A stretch of 64,000 nt of DNA, from positions 62,001 through 126,000 of the forward strand of contig NZ_FNDC01000008.1 in the NCBI RefSeq assembly GCF_900099655.1, read 5' to 3'. Source of the stretch: Planococcus glaciei (lineage in GTDB: Bacteria > Bacillota > Bacilli > Bacillales_A > Planococcaceae). A program made the position numbers and the translations under genes. Positions 26,184-34,926 of this stretch are shown one piece after another. Under the pieces are notes generated by a model, which was not told where the DNA came from, searched no databases, and saw only the letters and a program-made list of their open reading frames with translations. Position 1 is the first letter of the stretch. Every line of letters begins with the position of its first letter.

Positions 26184-27347
26184 ATGCAGGCCGTCCATTT
26201 CGGGGCAGGCAATATCGGCCGTGGATTTATCGGCTTGCTGCTTAGCCAGTCCAGCTACCATACACTGTTTCTGGATGTCAATGAGTCGGTCATCAATGCC
26301 TTGAATGAACACAAAGAATACGAAGTGACCTTAACAGGTGAGAAGAAGGAAGTGCTGCGGGTCAGGGATGTCAGCGGCATCAACAGCCTGACAAATGCGG
26401 AAGAAGCAGCAGAATTCTTGAGCCGGGCCGATTTGGTTACGGCCGCTGTTGGACCGAAAGTGCTGCCAGCCATAGCGGGGCTGTTGGCCGAAGGGTTGAA
26501 AAGGCGGTTTCAAAACCGGCCAGAGCCGCTTAACGTCATTGCGTGCGAAAACATGATCGGCGGCAGCTCGATGTTGAAAGAACATGTCTATCAGCATTTA
26601 TCAGCGGAAGAAAAACGGCTGGCTGACGAACTGATCGGCTTCCCGGATGCAGCAGTCGACCGCATCGTTCCGGATCAGCGCAGCGGCGACCTTTTAGGTG
26701 TCGCTGTCGAGCCTTATTTTGAGTGGGTGGTGGAGCGTCCGTCCATCAAAGGAGATCCTCCGCCGGTTAACGGCATTACGTATGTGGACGAGTTGGAGCC
26801 TTATATTGAACGGAAGCTATTTACAGTCAATACGGGACACGCGGTCCCTGCTTATTTAGGCCGGTATAAAGGGTATCAGACGATCAATGAAGCGATGGAC
26901 GACGAAGAAATTGAAAGAGTTCTCCAAGGGGCGCTTGAAGAAACCGGCGAAGTCCTGGTGCAGATGCATAGATTCAATCCATCCCTGCATAAGGAATACA
27001 CACAAAAAATCATTGAACGTTTTCGGAATCCCTACGTTTCCGATTTTGTAACCCGGGTAGGTAGAGGACCGATCCGTAAACTGGGAAGCAATGACCGTTT
27101 GGTCCGGCCAGCCAGCCTGTATATACAGATGACTGGGAAAGAACCGGTCAACTTAGCGACGGTCATCGCTGCGGTCTTGCTTTATGAAAACGATGAAGAC
27201 GATGAAGCAAGGGAATTGCAAAAACAGATCAATGAGCAGGGATACGAAAGTGCCTTCCGCCATATTTCCGGTTTGCCGGAAAATGATCCGCTTGTTGGTG
27301 CGGTCATGAAGCAATTGGACGCAATGAAAAAACAAAGATTAAGTTAA
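26184..27347 (+). CDS. mtlD: Mannitol-1-phosphate 5-dehydrogenase
   Basis: A 387-residue polyol-specific long-chain dehydrogenase oxidising mannitol 1-phosphate to fructose 6-phosphate with NAD+. It shows the N-terminal dinucleotide motif FGAGNIGRGFIG, an ENMIGGS segment, and the C-terminal catalytic part with KLFTVNTGHA (Lys, Asn, His). Length is normal for the family. The ATG directly follows the mtlF stop, with GAGGTGGGG inside the end of mtlF as its ribosome-binding site. Confidence 0.95.
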   Translation: MQAVHFGAGNIGRGFIGLLLSQSSYHTLFLDVNESVINALNEHKEYEVTLTGEKKEVLRVRDVSGINSLTNAEEAAEFLSRADLVTAAVGPKVLPAIAGLLAEGLKRRFQNRPEPLNVIACENMIGGSSMLKEHVYQHLSAEEKRLADELIGFPDAAVDRIVPDQRSGDLLGVAVEPYFEWVVERPSIKGDPPPVNGITYVDELEPYIERKLFTVNTGHAVPAYLGRYKGYQTINEAMDDEEIERVLQGALEETGEVLVQMHRFNPSLHKEYTQKIIERFRNPYVSDFVTRVGRGPIRKLGSNDRLVRPASLYIQMTGKEPVNLATVIAAVLLYENDEDDEARELQKQINEQGYESAFRHISGLPENDPLVGAVMKQLDAMKKQRLS

Positions 27348-27372
27348 GGGGCAGCTAAGGCTGCCTCTTTTT
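27348..27372 (+). terminator. Terminator of the mtl operon
   Basis: GGGGCAGC-TAAG-GCTGCCTC stem followed by TTTTT, starting immediately after the mtlD stop. Confidence 0.88.
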
Positions 27373-27415
27373 CCGCCTGGCATTTTTCGTCTTTGAAAAT
27401 GCAGGAGTGAACGAA

Positions 27416-27443
27416 TTGACAAGACCATGTGTGATGCTAAAAT
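27416..27443 (+). promoter_or_regulatory. Predicted promoter of tRNA-Ser
   Basis: Consensus TTGACA (27416-27421), 16-nt spacer, TAAAAT (27438-27443); the mature tRNA starts 15 nt downstream. Confidence 0.75.
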
Positions 27444-27457
27444 AAAAATATCAAACT

Positions 27458-27545
27458 GGAGATGTACCCAAGAGGCTGAAGGGGGCTGACTCGAAATCAG
27501 TTAGGGCGTGCAAGCGCCGCGGGGGTTCGAATCCTCTCATCTCCG
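27458..27545 (+). tRNA. tRNA-Ser (anticodon CGA)
   Basis: An 88-nt class II tRNA. The acceptor stem GGAGATG/CATCTCC with discriminator G closes it. The anticodon loop is CTCGAAA with anticodon CGA at 27492-27494, reading UCG. A long variable arm (GGGCGTGCAAGCGCC region) and the T arm GGGGGTTCGAATCCTC are clear. The 3' CCA is not encoded. It stands alone between its own promoter and terminator. Confidence 0.96.
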
Positions 27546-27558
27546 TCCTCATATATGC

Positions 27559-27601
27559 AAAAAAAAGAACCGGCTGATACTTTTCAGCTGGTTCTTTTTT
27601 T
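27559..27601 (+). terminator. Terminator of tRNA-Ser
   Basis: AAAGAACCGGCTGA pairs with TCAGCTGGTTCTTT (one G-T wobble) with flanking A and T runs. Confidence 0.88.
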
Positions 27602-27735
27602 ACGGCTAAAGTACTGAGATAGAGGACATTGACGAATGAAAATTCATAAAATTTTGATGTTTTTGTTTAGGCGTATAGATAGAGGGAATAGGAAGGATGC
27701 AATTATAAATACCTAACCGAATGGAGGAGAAGTAC

Positions 27736-28998
27736 ATGAACCAATTTACCGGAGCATTCCGGGACATGGGTACGACGATCGTCAATTTTATTCCCAATGT
27801 CATCGGCGCAATTCTGTTGCTGCTTGTTGCCTGGCTGGTCGCAACCCTTGTCCGCGCCATCTTTACGAAAGGGCTGAAAAAAGCCGGGGCACCTAAAGCT
27901 ATGGTCAAAGGGCATATGGCAAAAACCCAAGAAGATGCAGACAGCAAACTGGACTCAATCGGAAAAATTTTCTATTACCTTGTCTTTATCCTGTTTATTC
28001 CGAGTGTCTTTGACCAACTGAATATGCGAGCTGTAGCGGCTCCCATTTCAAACATGATGGATAAACTGCTGGCATTCCTGCCGAACTTATTAATGGCAGC
28101 CATTATCCTCATTCTTGGCTACTTTGTTGCCAAGTTCGTTAAGAATCTCGTCGCAACGATTTTAACAACGATCAACATCGACAAATGGTTCAATAAACTG
28201 ACGAACAAAACCGGCACACCTGAAAAGATGTCGCCGAGCAACAAAAACACTTTGGCAAACGTTCTTGCTAATGTTGTATTCGTCCTTGTTTTGATTCCCA
28301 TTGTCACCGTGGCACTGGAAACCTTGAACATCGATTCGATTTCACGGCCAATTACAGCAATGCTCAATCAAGTCCTGAATATGATTCCAAATATCTTTGT
28401 GGCAATCATTCTGATTTTAGTCGGTATTGCCATCGGGAAGTTTGTCGGTGATTTGCTGAGCAGCCTGCTGAAAGGCACGGGGCTTGATAATCTTTCTCGT
28501 TCGTTGAATTCCGGTTCACGGCCGAATATGCCGACATTTGATATCGCTGCCATCATCGGCAAAGTCGTACAAATCTTGATCATCGTGTTCTTTACAGTTG
28601 AAGCATTAAATGTTCTGCAATTGGATGTACTGAACAATATCGGTACTTCCATCATCAGCTACTTGCCAAACGTTTTAAGTGCCTTAATCATTCTAGGGCT
28701 CGGCATCGTCGGCGCCAACTTGCTTGGCAATTACGTCCAGCGCGCTTCTGGAAACCGTATGTATGGCGCGATTGTCAAATACGCCATCATCATCATGGCA
28801 ATCTTCATGACGCTTGACCAATTGAACTTTGCTACCAACATCGTCAACTTGGCGTTCCTGTTCATCATTGCAGGCCTAGCCGTAGCCTTCGCCATCGCGT
28901 TTGGCATCGGCGGCCGCGACTTCGCGAAGCGCCAATTGGATAAGTTTGAAGCAAAAGCACAAGAGGAAGACAAAAAACCGACAGATGGAAATCTATAA
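27736..28998 (+). CDS. Membrane protein with MscS-type TM-helix repeats (PF05552-like)
   Basis: A 420-residue protein made largely of hydrophobic repeats. At least four times it shows a helix beginning (I/L)xxxLPN(V/L)(I/L)xAxxIL(L/I)(L)G, as in NFIPNVIGAILLLLVAW, AFLPNLLMAAIILILGYF, NMIPNIFVAIILILVG and SYLPNVLSALIILGLG. This is the conserved TM-helix family related to small mechanosensitive channels, but it lacks the MscS beta domain. Ion-channel activity is possible but unproven. ATG 27736 follows GGAGGAGA; ATG 27721 overlaps that site. The repeat element begins 10 nt after its stop. Confidence 0.8.
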   Translation: MNQFTGAFRDMGTTIVNFIPNVIGAILLLLVAWLVATLVRAIFTKGLKKAGAPKAMVKGHMAKTQEDADSKLDSIGKIFYYLVFILFIPSVFDQLNMRAVAAPISNMMDKLLAFLPNLLMAAIILILGYFVAKFVKNLVATILTTINIDKWFNKLTNKTGTPEKMSPSNKNTLANVLANVVFVLVLIPIVTVALETLNIDSISRPITAMLNQVLNMIPNIFVAIILILVGIAIGKFVGDLLSSLLKGTGLDNLSRSLNSGSRPNMPTFDIAAIIGKVVQILIIVFFTVEALNVLQLDVLNNIGTSIISYLPNVLSALIILGLGIVGANLLGNYVQRASGNRMYGAIVKYAIIIMAIFMTLDQLNFATNIVNLAFLFIIAGLAVAFAIAFGIGGRDFAKRQLDKFEAKAQEEDKKPTDGNL

Positions 28999-29007
28999 GA
29001 ACAGCAA

Positions 29008-29164
29008 AAAGGAGTTGTCCCAAAAGTAATTTGGGACAACTCCTTTGCAACGAAGCTAGCGCAGCGATGCAGAAACAGGAGCAATAGTACTCCCCAACGC
29101 TTTATTAGAAGCAGGGGGCTGTCCAATAAGTCTATTATTCGACTTATTGGACAGCCCCTTTTTT
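29008..29164 (+). repeat. Two-hairpin dispersed repeat, copy 2 (157 bp)
   Basis: Near-identical to 10252-10402, in the same orientation relative to its upstream gene. The first hairpin is perfect here: a 17-bp stem (29008-29024 with 29030-29046) around AGTAA. The middle has 6 extra nucleotides after GCGATG. The second hairpin is the same 18-bp GGGGCTGTCC.. stem with six Ts. Flanking sequences of the two copies are unrelated, so the ends of the element are sharp. Confidence 0.92.
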
Positions 29165-29181
29165 GATTTCATTCGCTCGCG

Positions 29182-29595
29182 TTACAATTCGTCATCCAGC
29201 AAATTTTGAAGTGCCTGCTTCTCCAGATTGATTTCATCGACTGTCCGAACCCCGAGCTTTCTAATCAACGGCAGCGGCGGACACCAGCCCTGTATGGCAT
29301 GCTGAAGCATAAAAACGCTGACAGCTCCGCTCACATACATCCATTTTTTGTTTACAGCCAGACCAAGCAGTGAAGAGACCAAGGCGATTGAGGCCATATT
29401 TAACTCTAGCACCCGCTCTGTGTCCCATTCCTCTTCCAAATGTAAGATGCGCTTCTCTATCGTCTCTTTGTCCTGGCGCTTGAAGTAGTTGACGTTCGCT
29501 TCTATTTGCCGTTCAATTTCCCCGTTAATCGACTCCGGCGTGTTCATCGTAATTCTCGACTTTGTTGAAGGCAATTTTTCAATATCCATGGCCAT
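29182..29595 (-). CDS. DUF2892 (YgaP-TM-like) protein
   Basis: A 137-residue protein. A polar N-terminal half with a probable coiled helix (about residues 25-60, rich in Glu/Lys/Gln) is followed by two short TM helices, the second ending in HAIQGWCPPLPLIRKLGVRT, the C-x-P motif of the inner-membrane DUF2892 domain often linked to rhodanese/sulfur proteins. Function is unknown. ATG 29595 has GCAGGGA upstream. It converges on repeat copy 2. Confidence 0.78.
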   Translation of the reverse strand: MAMDIEKLPSTKSRITMNTPESINGEIERQIEANVNYFKRQDKETIEKRILHLEEEWDTERVLELNMASIALVSSLLGLAVNKKWMYVSGAVSVFMLQHAIQGWCPPLPLIRKLGVRTVDEINLEKQALQNLLDDEL

Positions 29596-29766
29596 CTAAA
29601 TCCCTGCTTTCGTTTAGTTTCTTCTGTTGTAGTATTCCGCTAATCGGGAAGAATAAACATTTTTTGCACAAGCGGTTTCCATGTTGCGTATCTGTGTATA
29701 ATTTGGCTGAATTTTGCATTATAATAAACACACATGAAATCCGATCCCAATGAAAGAGTGAGGCGA

Positions 29767-30591
29767 ATGAAGAACTATATTTGTGAAACATGCGGCGTAC
29801 AATACGAAAGTTCCAAAAGCCCGCCAAGTTTCTGTATGATTTGCAGTGAAGAACGGCAATACGTGAACCATAGCGGACAAAAATGGACGACGCTCGAACG
29901 CATGGTCCATACAGAGCCGTACAAAAATTTCTTCCATAAAGAAGAAGAAGGCTTATTCAGCGTCAAAACCAAACCTGAATTTGCGATTGGCCAGTCCGCT
30001 TATATTGTTCAGGAAAGCGGCTTTCATCTGTTGTGGGATTGCCTCACTTATTTCGATGCCAATTCTATAGAAGCCATTAAAAAAATGGGCGGGATTGATG
30101 CCATTGCGTTGTCCTATCCGCATTATTATGCCAGCCAAGTAGAATGGGCAGATGCGCTTGATGCCAAAATCTATATTCACGAAGACGACAGAAAGTGGGT
30201 CACGCGGCCAAGCGGAAGAATGGTTTTCTGGTCAGGGGAATCGCTTATGCTGCATGAAGGATTGGTTCTTCACCGGCTGGGTGGACATTTCAAAGGAGGG
30301 GCTGTCCTCGAATGGCAAAATGGCTTTGACCGAAAAGGGGTGCTGCTTCCAGGCGATATTGTCCGGGTGATGCCGGGAAGAGACTGGGCAAGTTTCATGT
30401 ACAGCTACCCGAACTTCATTCCCTTGCCGCCGGACATTGTCGAAAGGATGGCAAAGAAGCTCAGCACCATCAAATTCAAACGGGTGTATGATGCATTTCA
30501 GCGCATCATTCCAGACCAAGCGGATGGACGGATCCAACAATCTGCCATGCGCTATATCGATGCAATCAACGGAAAATTATTTGAAACTTAA
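29767..30591 (+). CDS. MBL-fold protein with N-terminal zinc ribbon and altered metal motif
   Basis: A 274-residue protein. It opens with a rubredoxin-like zinc-ribbon pattern (CETCGVQY..CMIC). The remainder has metallo-beta-lactamase-fold architecture, with strands around SAYIVQESG and LLWDCLTYFD. In place of the usual HxHxDH it has LSYPHYYASQVEW; later GGHFKGGAVLEW and LLPGDIVRVMPGRD correspond to the His and Asp loops. Relatives I recall use SHPHYY here, so one His has become Tyr. Metal binding may be reduced or different. ATG 29767 follows GAGGCGA. Function is unknown; it may be co-transcribed with the adenine deaminase gene 23 bp downstream. Confidence 0.75.
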   Translation: MKNYICETCGVQYESSKSPPSFCMICSEERQYVNHSGQKWTTLERMVHTEPYKNFFHKEEEGLFSVKTKPEFAIGQSAYIVQESGFHLLWDCLTYFDANSIEAIKKMGGIDAIALSYPHYYASQVEWADALDAKIYIHEDDRKWVTRPSGRMVFWSGESLMLHEGLVLHRLGGHFKGGAVLEWQNGFDRKGVLLPGDIVRVMPGRDWASFMYSYPNFIPLPPDIVERMAKKLSTIKFKRVYDAFQRIIPDQADGRIQQSAMRYIDAINGKLFET

Positions 30592-30614
30592 GCCCAAAGG
30601 AGCGAAACGCCGCC

Positions 30615-32357
30615 ATGAACCGAGAACAGCTGAAAACACGGATTTTCACAGCCCATAAACAACAAGCGGCCGACCTGGTGATCCGAAATGCAAAAATCGT
30701 CAACGTCTTTACGAAAGAGCTGACAAAGGGGGACATCGCTATACAAGACGGTGTCATTGTCGGAATCGGCGACTACCGGGGCAACCGGGAAATTGATGCA
30801 GAAGGGCGCTATATCTGCCCAGGCCTGATAGACGCACATGTCCACATCGAATCATCCATGGTCACGCCGCATCAATTTTCGCAAGTGGTTTTGCCTCATG
30901 GCGTAACAACCGCCATCACTGATCCCCATGAAATCGCCAATGTCTGCGGTTCAGAAGGAATCGAATTTATGCTCAACGATTCGGAAGAAGCCCTGCTTGA
31001 AGTGCTGGTTATGCTGCCATCCTGTGTGCCGGCAACCGCTTTTGAAAATTCAGGTGCTTCGCTGAGTTCGGAAGACCTGCACCCATTTATAAGCCACAAG
31101 CGGGTCATGGGAATCGCGGAAGTGATGGATTTCCCTTCTGTTGCCCAAGGAGCGGACGGAATGATGGACAAGCTGCTGCTCAGCCGGCAAATCGATGGCC
31201 ATGCTTCCGGCTTAGAAGAAAACGATATCAATGTCTATCTGGCTGCGGGCATTACGACAGACCATGAATGCGTTACTAAAGAAGAAGCGGTTATGCGGCT
31301 GGAGCGCGGCATGTACGTTATGCTGCGGGAAGGGTCAGTTGCCAAGAATTTAACCTCGCTGCTTGAAGCGGTCAACGAGAAAAATGCCCATCGCTGTTTG
31401 TTTTGTACAGATGACAAGCATCTGGATGATTTGATCGAAGAAGGAAGCATCGATTACAACGTCCGAACTGCCATTCGCTATGGGTTAGACCCGATTACAG
31501 CGATTTCAATGGCAAGTTTCAACGCAGCCCAGTGCTACGGCTTGCATAAAAAAGGCGCCATTGCCGCGGGTTATGACGCCGATTTTATCCTGTTGGACGA
31601 TTTGGAAGAATTTGAGATCCACCAAGTATATAAAAAGGGGAAGCTCGCGGCGGAAAACGGGCGCTATGCCGGGCCGCAGGTTCAAGGAGCAGCAGCAAAT
31701 CGCGTACGGAACACGGTGGATATCCTCGATTTTACTGAACAAGATTTACAAATTCCTTTGCCGGAACATGCAAAAGCGCATATTATCGGCATAAATCCGA
31801 ACAGTTTGCTCACAGACCATTTGGTGGAAGAAGTCGATGCCGAAAGCGGCGGCTTTGTCCCAAACATCGAAAGAGATTTGCTGAAAATCGTTGTGGTAGA
31901 AAGGCATCAGGCGCTTGGGAACGTGGGAGTCGGCATCGTCAAAGGCCTCGGATTAAAAAGAGGGGCGATTGCCACCACCGTTGCGCACGATTCGCACAAT
32001 ATCATCGCAGCGGGCACCAATGATGCAGATATTGTTGCTGCAGTAGAAACCTTAAAACAAATGGAAGGCGGCTTGGTGGTTGTCAACGAGAGGGAAGTGT
32101 TGGCGGCTCTTGCCTTGCCGGCTGCCGGGCTGATGGCTGAAGCAGGCTTTGAAGAAGTTTACGATGAACTTAAAGGGATTGACGCGGGATTGGCGAAACT
32201 GGAGGCTCCGGAGAATTTTAATGCTTTTTTGACTTTGTCATTTTTATCACTTCCTGTTATTCCGCATTTGAAAATTACGGACTGCGGATTGTTCGACATG
32301 GATGAATTTCAACACATTTCTGTTTTGGTTGAAGAAAAAGAAAAAAGGTTTGAATGA
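30615..32357 (+). CDS. ade: Adenine deaminase
   Basis: A 580-residue amidohydrolase-superfamily enzyme converting adenine to hypoxanthine and ammonia. The metal motif DAHVHIESSM, DPHEIANV, the HASGLE and ITTDHE segments and the long C-terminal domain (GGLVVV, LSLPVIPHLKITDCGLFD) match the AdeC family, and the length equals Bacillus AdeC. AAAGGAG lies 12 nt before ATG 30615. It feeds purine salvage, together with the nucleoside hydrolase at 55.6 kb. Confidence 0.95.
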   Translation: MNREQLKTRIFTAHKQQAADLVIRNAKIVNVFTKELTKGDIAIQDGVIVGIGDYRGNREIDAEGRYICPGLIDAHVHIESSMVTPHQFSQVVLPHGVTTAITDPHEIANVCGSEGIEFMLNDSEEALLEVLVMLPSCVPATAFENSGASLSSEDLHPFISHKRVMGIAEVMDFPSVAQGADGMMDKLLLSRQIDGHASGLEENDINVYLAAGITTDHECVTKEEAVMRLERGMYVMLREGSVAKNLTSLLEAVNEKNAHRCLFCTDDKHLDDLIEEGSIDYNVRTAIRYGLDPITAISMASFNAAQCYGLHKKGAIAAGYDADFILLDDLEEFEIHQVYKKGKLAAENGRYAGPQVQGAAANRVRNTVDILDFTEQDLQIPLPEHAKAHIIGINPNSLLTDHLVEEVDAESGGFVPNIERDLLKIVVVERHQALGNVGVGIVKGLGLKRGAIATTVAHDSHNIIAAGTNDADIVAAVETLKQMEGGLVVVNEREVLAALALPAAGLMAEAGFEEVYDELKGIDAGLAKLEAPENFNAFLTLSFLSLPVIPHLKITDCGLFDMDEFQHISVLVEEKEKRFE

Positions 32358-32376
32358 AAATTAACCCGTGCCAATC

Positions 32377-32406
32377 GGCCGCCTCTGCTTATGGAGTCGG
32401 CTTTTT
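32377..32406 (+). terminator. Terminator after adenine deaminase
   Basis: GCCGCCTC (32377-32384) pairs with GAGTCGGC with one mismatch, followed by six Ts. Confidence 0.8.
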
Positions 32407-32643
32407 TGCATGCTTTGACAATTTTCAGCCGACTTTCGAAAGACGGCAGATCTCAAATCGAACAGTTTTCGGCGTTCCATTTATTTGAAATTGATGGACG
32501 AAAAAGGTTTACAAAATCTATGAATAAGGAATTAGTGCAGAAGACAGACGTTTAACTAAGTGGGTTAATATATACAAAAAACGGATAAAGTTATTAAAAA
32601 GGTCTCTTTTTACTGGAATCATAATGTTTTCGGTAAATTTTGA

Positions 32644-32657
32644 TGTAAGCGCTATCA
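32644..32657. promoter_or_regulatory. cre site (CcpA operator)
   Basis: TGTAAGCGCTATCA fits the catabolite-responsive element consensus TGWAANCGNTNWCA at every position. It lies 23 nt before the start of the binding-protein gene, downstream of any promoter, so CcpA binding there should repress the ABC operon in good carbon supply. The rest of the 320-bp upstream gap shows no other clear element apart from the ade terminator. Confidence 0.8.
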
Positions 32658-32679
32658 AATTTAAAAGGGGGTCAAGTCA

Positions 32680-33945
32680 TTGAAAAAGCTGGCATTTTTT
32701 CTAGTAATTTTGGCTGTACTTTTTTTAACGGCGTGTGGCGGCGGATCAGGAAGCGGCGAAACAGCAGATGGGAAGATTGAGTTGACGTACATCAACGGCT
32801 TCACTGGAGGTGACGGTGATTTTATGAAAAAGATCACCAACGGATTTAACGAGTCGCAAGATAAGTACGTGATTAAAGAATCCCAGGAAAAAGACCATTA
32901 CACCAAATTTAAAACAGGGAATTATGATTTAGTGATCATTCACACGGATTTGCTTGAGACCTATAAGCAGGATGGAATGATCCAGGACATCAGCAGCGTC
33001 ATGGAAACTGCCGGCATCAGCCCGGATGATTTCCACGATAAAGCCAAAGAACAAGTGACTTTTGATGACGGCGTCTTTGCTGTGCCTCTTGATATCCATC
33101 CGATGACAATGTTCTATAACAAAAAGTTAGCGCCTGAAGCCCCTCAAAACTATGCGGATTTTGCCAGTTTGACGCAAACGCTCCAGCAGCAGGATCCGAA
33201 CCTTTTTGCAACCGGAGTCCCGAGTGCCGGCCTTGGCGAATGGTTTATCATGACGGTCGCTGCCCAAAATGGCATCAATTTGGTTGAAGATAATTATATG
33301 AATTTTGCGCAGGAAGAATTAGCCGACGCTTTGATGATCTACAACGATATGATTTTCAAAGACAAGATTTCTCCTGAAGGCTTGGGGCTTGACGGTGAAT
33401 TCCAGGCTTTCATGAAACAAGTCGATGAAGGCGGAAGCGCCGTGCAGACGGCAACCGCTTTAACCGGCCCTTGGTATTACCAGGCGGTCAAAGAAGCGTA
33501 TGGCGATGATTTGGGAATCGCTTCTGTGCCGGTTATTGGAGAACAGCCGGGAGTTTATGGTGCCGGCCATACATTGGCTTTGCCTTCATCAGTCACTGAC
33601 GAAGAGCGGATTGCCGGAATTGCCGAATTTCTGAAATATATGTATACGCCGGAAAACTTAATCAACTGGGCTGACAGCGGACAAGCGCCAACCCATATGC
33701 CGACGATGGAATTGGTGGAATCTGATGCGGCGAAATATCCGCTGTCAGCACAGAACATCAAACAGTTCGATTCGTTCGAGGGTGCACCGAAGTTGTATCA
33801 ATACCGTGAACAAGTCCGCTATGTCGTAGAAAATGTCTACCCGAAAGTAGTTGGGGAAGCAAATATATCAAAAGAAACTTTGATGAGCGAATTGGAGAAG
33901 GCAACCGAACAGGCAAAACAAGTGGCAGAAACAGCGCCTCAATAA
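32680..33945 (+). CDS. Carbohydrate ABC transporter substrate-binding lipoprotein
   Basis: A 421-residue family-1 extracellular solute-binding protein. The lipoprotein signal peptide ends LFLTAC with Cys19 as the lipidation site, then a Gly/Ser linker. The mature part shows the usual MalE-like features: FNESQDKYVIKES, VPLDIHPMTMFYNKKL, GAGHTLALP. The sugar is unknown. TTG 32680 is used with AAGGGGG about 9 nt upstream. It is first in a three-gene unit under a cre, followed by a strong hairpin before the permeases. Confidence 0.9.
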   Translation: MKKLAFFLVILAVLFLTACGGGSGSGETADGKIELTYINGFTGGDGDFMKKITNGFNESQDKYVIKESQEKDHYTKFKTGNYDLVIIHTDLLETYKQDGMIQDISSVMETAGISPDDFHDKAKEQVTFDDGVFAVPLDIHPMTMFYNKKLAPEAPQNYADFASLTQTLQQQDPNLFATGVPSAGLGEWFIMTVAAQNGINLVEDNYMNFAQEELADALMIYNDMIFKDKISPEGLGLDGEFQAFMKQVDEGGSAVQTATALTGPWYYQAVKEAYGDDLGIASVPVIGEQPGVYGAGHTLALPSSVTDEERIAGIAEFLKYMYTPENLINWADSGQAPTHMPTMELVESDAAKYPLSAQNIKQFDSFEGAPKLYQYREQVRYVVENVYPKVVGEANISKETLMSELEKATEQAKQVAETAPQ

Positions 33946-33970
33946 AGTAAACGTTAGTCAAAGATAGAGC

Positions 33971-34011
33971 AGAACGGCATTTCATCCTGGAAATCAGTGA
34001 AATGCCGTTCT
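33971..34011 (+). other. Intercistronic hairpin between binding protein and permease genes
   Basis: AGAACGGCATTTCA (33971-33984) pairs perfectly with TGAAATGCCGTTCT (33998-34011). There is no T tract, so it is better read as a partial terminator or mRNA stabiliser that lets the binding protein be made in excess over the permeases. Confidence 0.8.
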
Positions 34012-34037
34012 ATTTAAATCATGGAGGTGGCGCATGT

Positions 34038-34916
34038 ATGCGGATATCAAAAACCTGGTCGTTTATCTTGTTTTTGCCGTTTCTGATTTGCTTTGTTTTG
34101 TTTTTGGTTGTTCCATTTGCGTACGGCCTGTACATCAGTTTTCATCAATGGTCTATTTTCGGCGGAAATGGAGGGTTTGTCGGCTTCGATAATTATGTTT
34201 CCATTTTGACGCCTGGAAATGTTTACAGCAATGCCTTTTATAACGGGCTAAAAAATACGCTGATTTTTGTGGCCATCAGTGTCATTCCACTGGTTGTCAT
34301 CAGCCTGGCACTGGCTTTGGTGATCGACAGTATACCCGATAAGTTGAAAGTTTTTTACCGGACCATTTTCTTTATTTCCTATGCCGTGTCCGTGACCGCC
34401 GTCTCTGCTATTTTCAAATGGCTGTTTACCGGCAACGGCGGCTATGTAAACAATGTCATGAATACCTTCGGCCTCGGGGCATTAAACTGGCTGAACGACC
34501 AGCCGCTCGCCTGGATTGCTATCCTGATTGCGACTGTCTGGTGGACAATCGGCTTTAATATGATCCTGTTCATCAATGCATTGGACGAAGTGGACCGGAA
34601 TTTATACGAAGCGGCCAGTCTAGACGGAGCCAATTGGTGGCAGCGTTTCAGCAATATCACATTTCCTTCCATTAAAGGGGTATTCGTTTTTTTAACCATC
34701 ATTACCGTCATTGCTTCTTTCAATCTCTATGGCCAGACCTTGCTGATTACAGCAGGCGGCCCGTCGCAAAGCACGACTTCCTTGATTATGGTAATCCAGC
34801 AGATAGTGTTTAATCAGAACAACCTCGGGATGGCTTCGGCGATGTCCATGCTGATGGGGCTGGTGATGGTCTTGATTGTAGCCGCCCAGTATTTATACAC
34901 ATTGCGCAAAGATTAA
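34038..34916 (+). CDS. Carbohydrate ABC transporter permease (MalF/UgpA type)
   Basis: A 292-residue inner-membrane permease with six predicted TM segments and the EAA cytoplasmic loop (NLYEAASLDGANWWQRFSNITFP) that docks the ATPase. ATG 34038 follows GGAGGTGG by 7 nt. It forms a heterodimer with the next gene product. No ATPase is encoded here, so a shared MsmX-type ATPase elsewhere in the genome is expected. Confidence 0.92.
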   Translation: MRISKTWSFILFLPFLICFVLFLVVPFAYGLYISFHQWSIFGGNGGFVGFDNYVSILTPGNVYSNAFYNGLKNTLIFVAISVIPLVVISLALALVIDSIPDKLKVFYRTIFFISYAVSVTAVSAIFKWLFTGNGGYVNNVMNTFGLGALNWLNDQPLAWIAILIATVWWTIGFNMILFINALDEVDRNLYEAASLDGANWWQRFSNITFPSIKGVFVFLTIITVIASFNLYGQTLLITAGGPSQSTTSLIMVIQQIVFNQNNLGMASAMSMLMGLVMVLIVAAQYLYTLRKD

Positions 34917-34926
34917 GGAGGCAGGA

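Noticed and set aside
30615-32357. Guanine or cytosine deaminase assignment
   Set aside because: Length and the HVHIESSM, DPHEIANV motifs match adenine deaminase of the AdeC type specifically.
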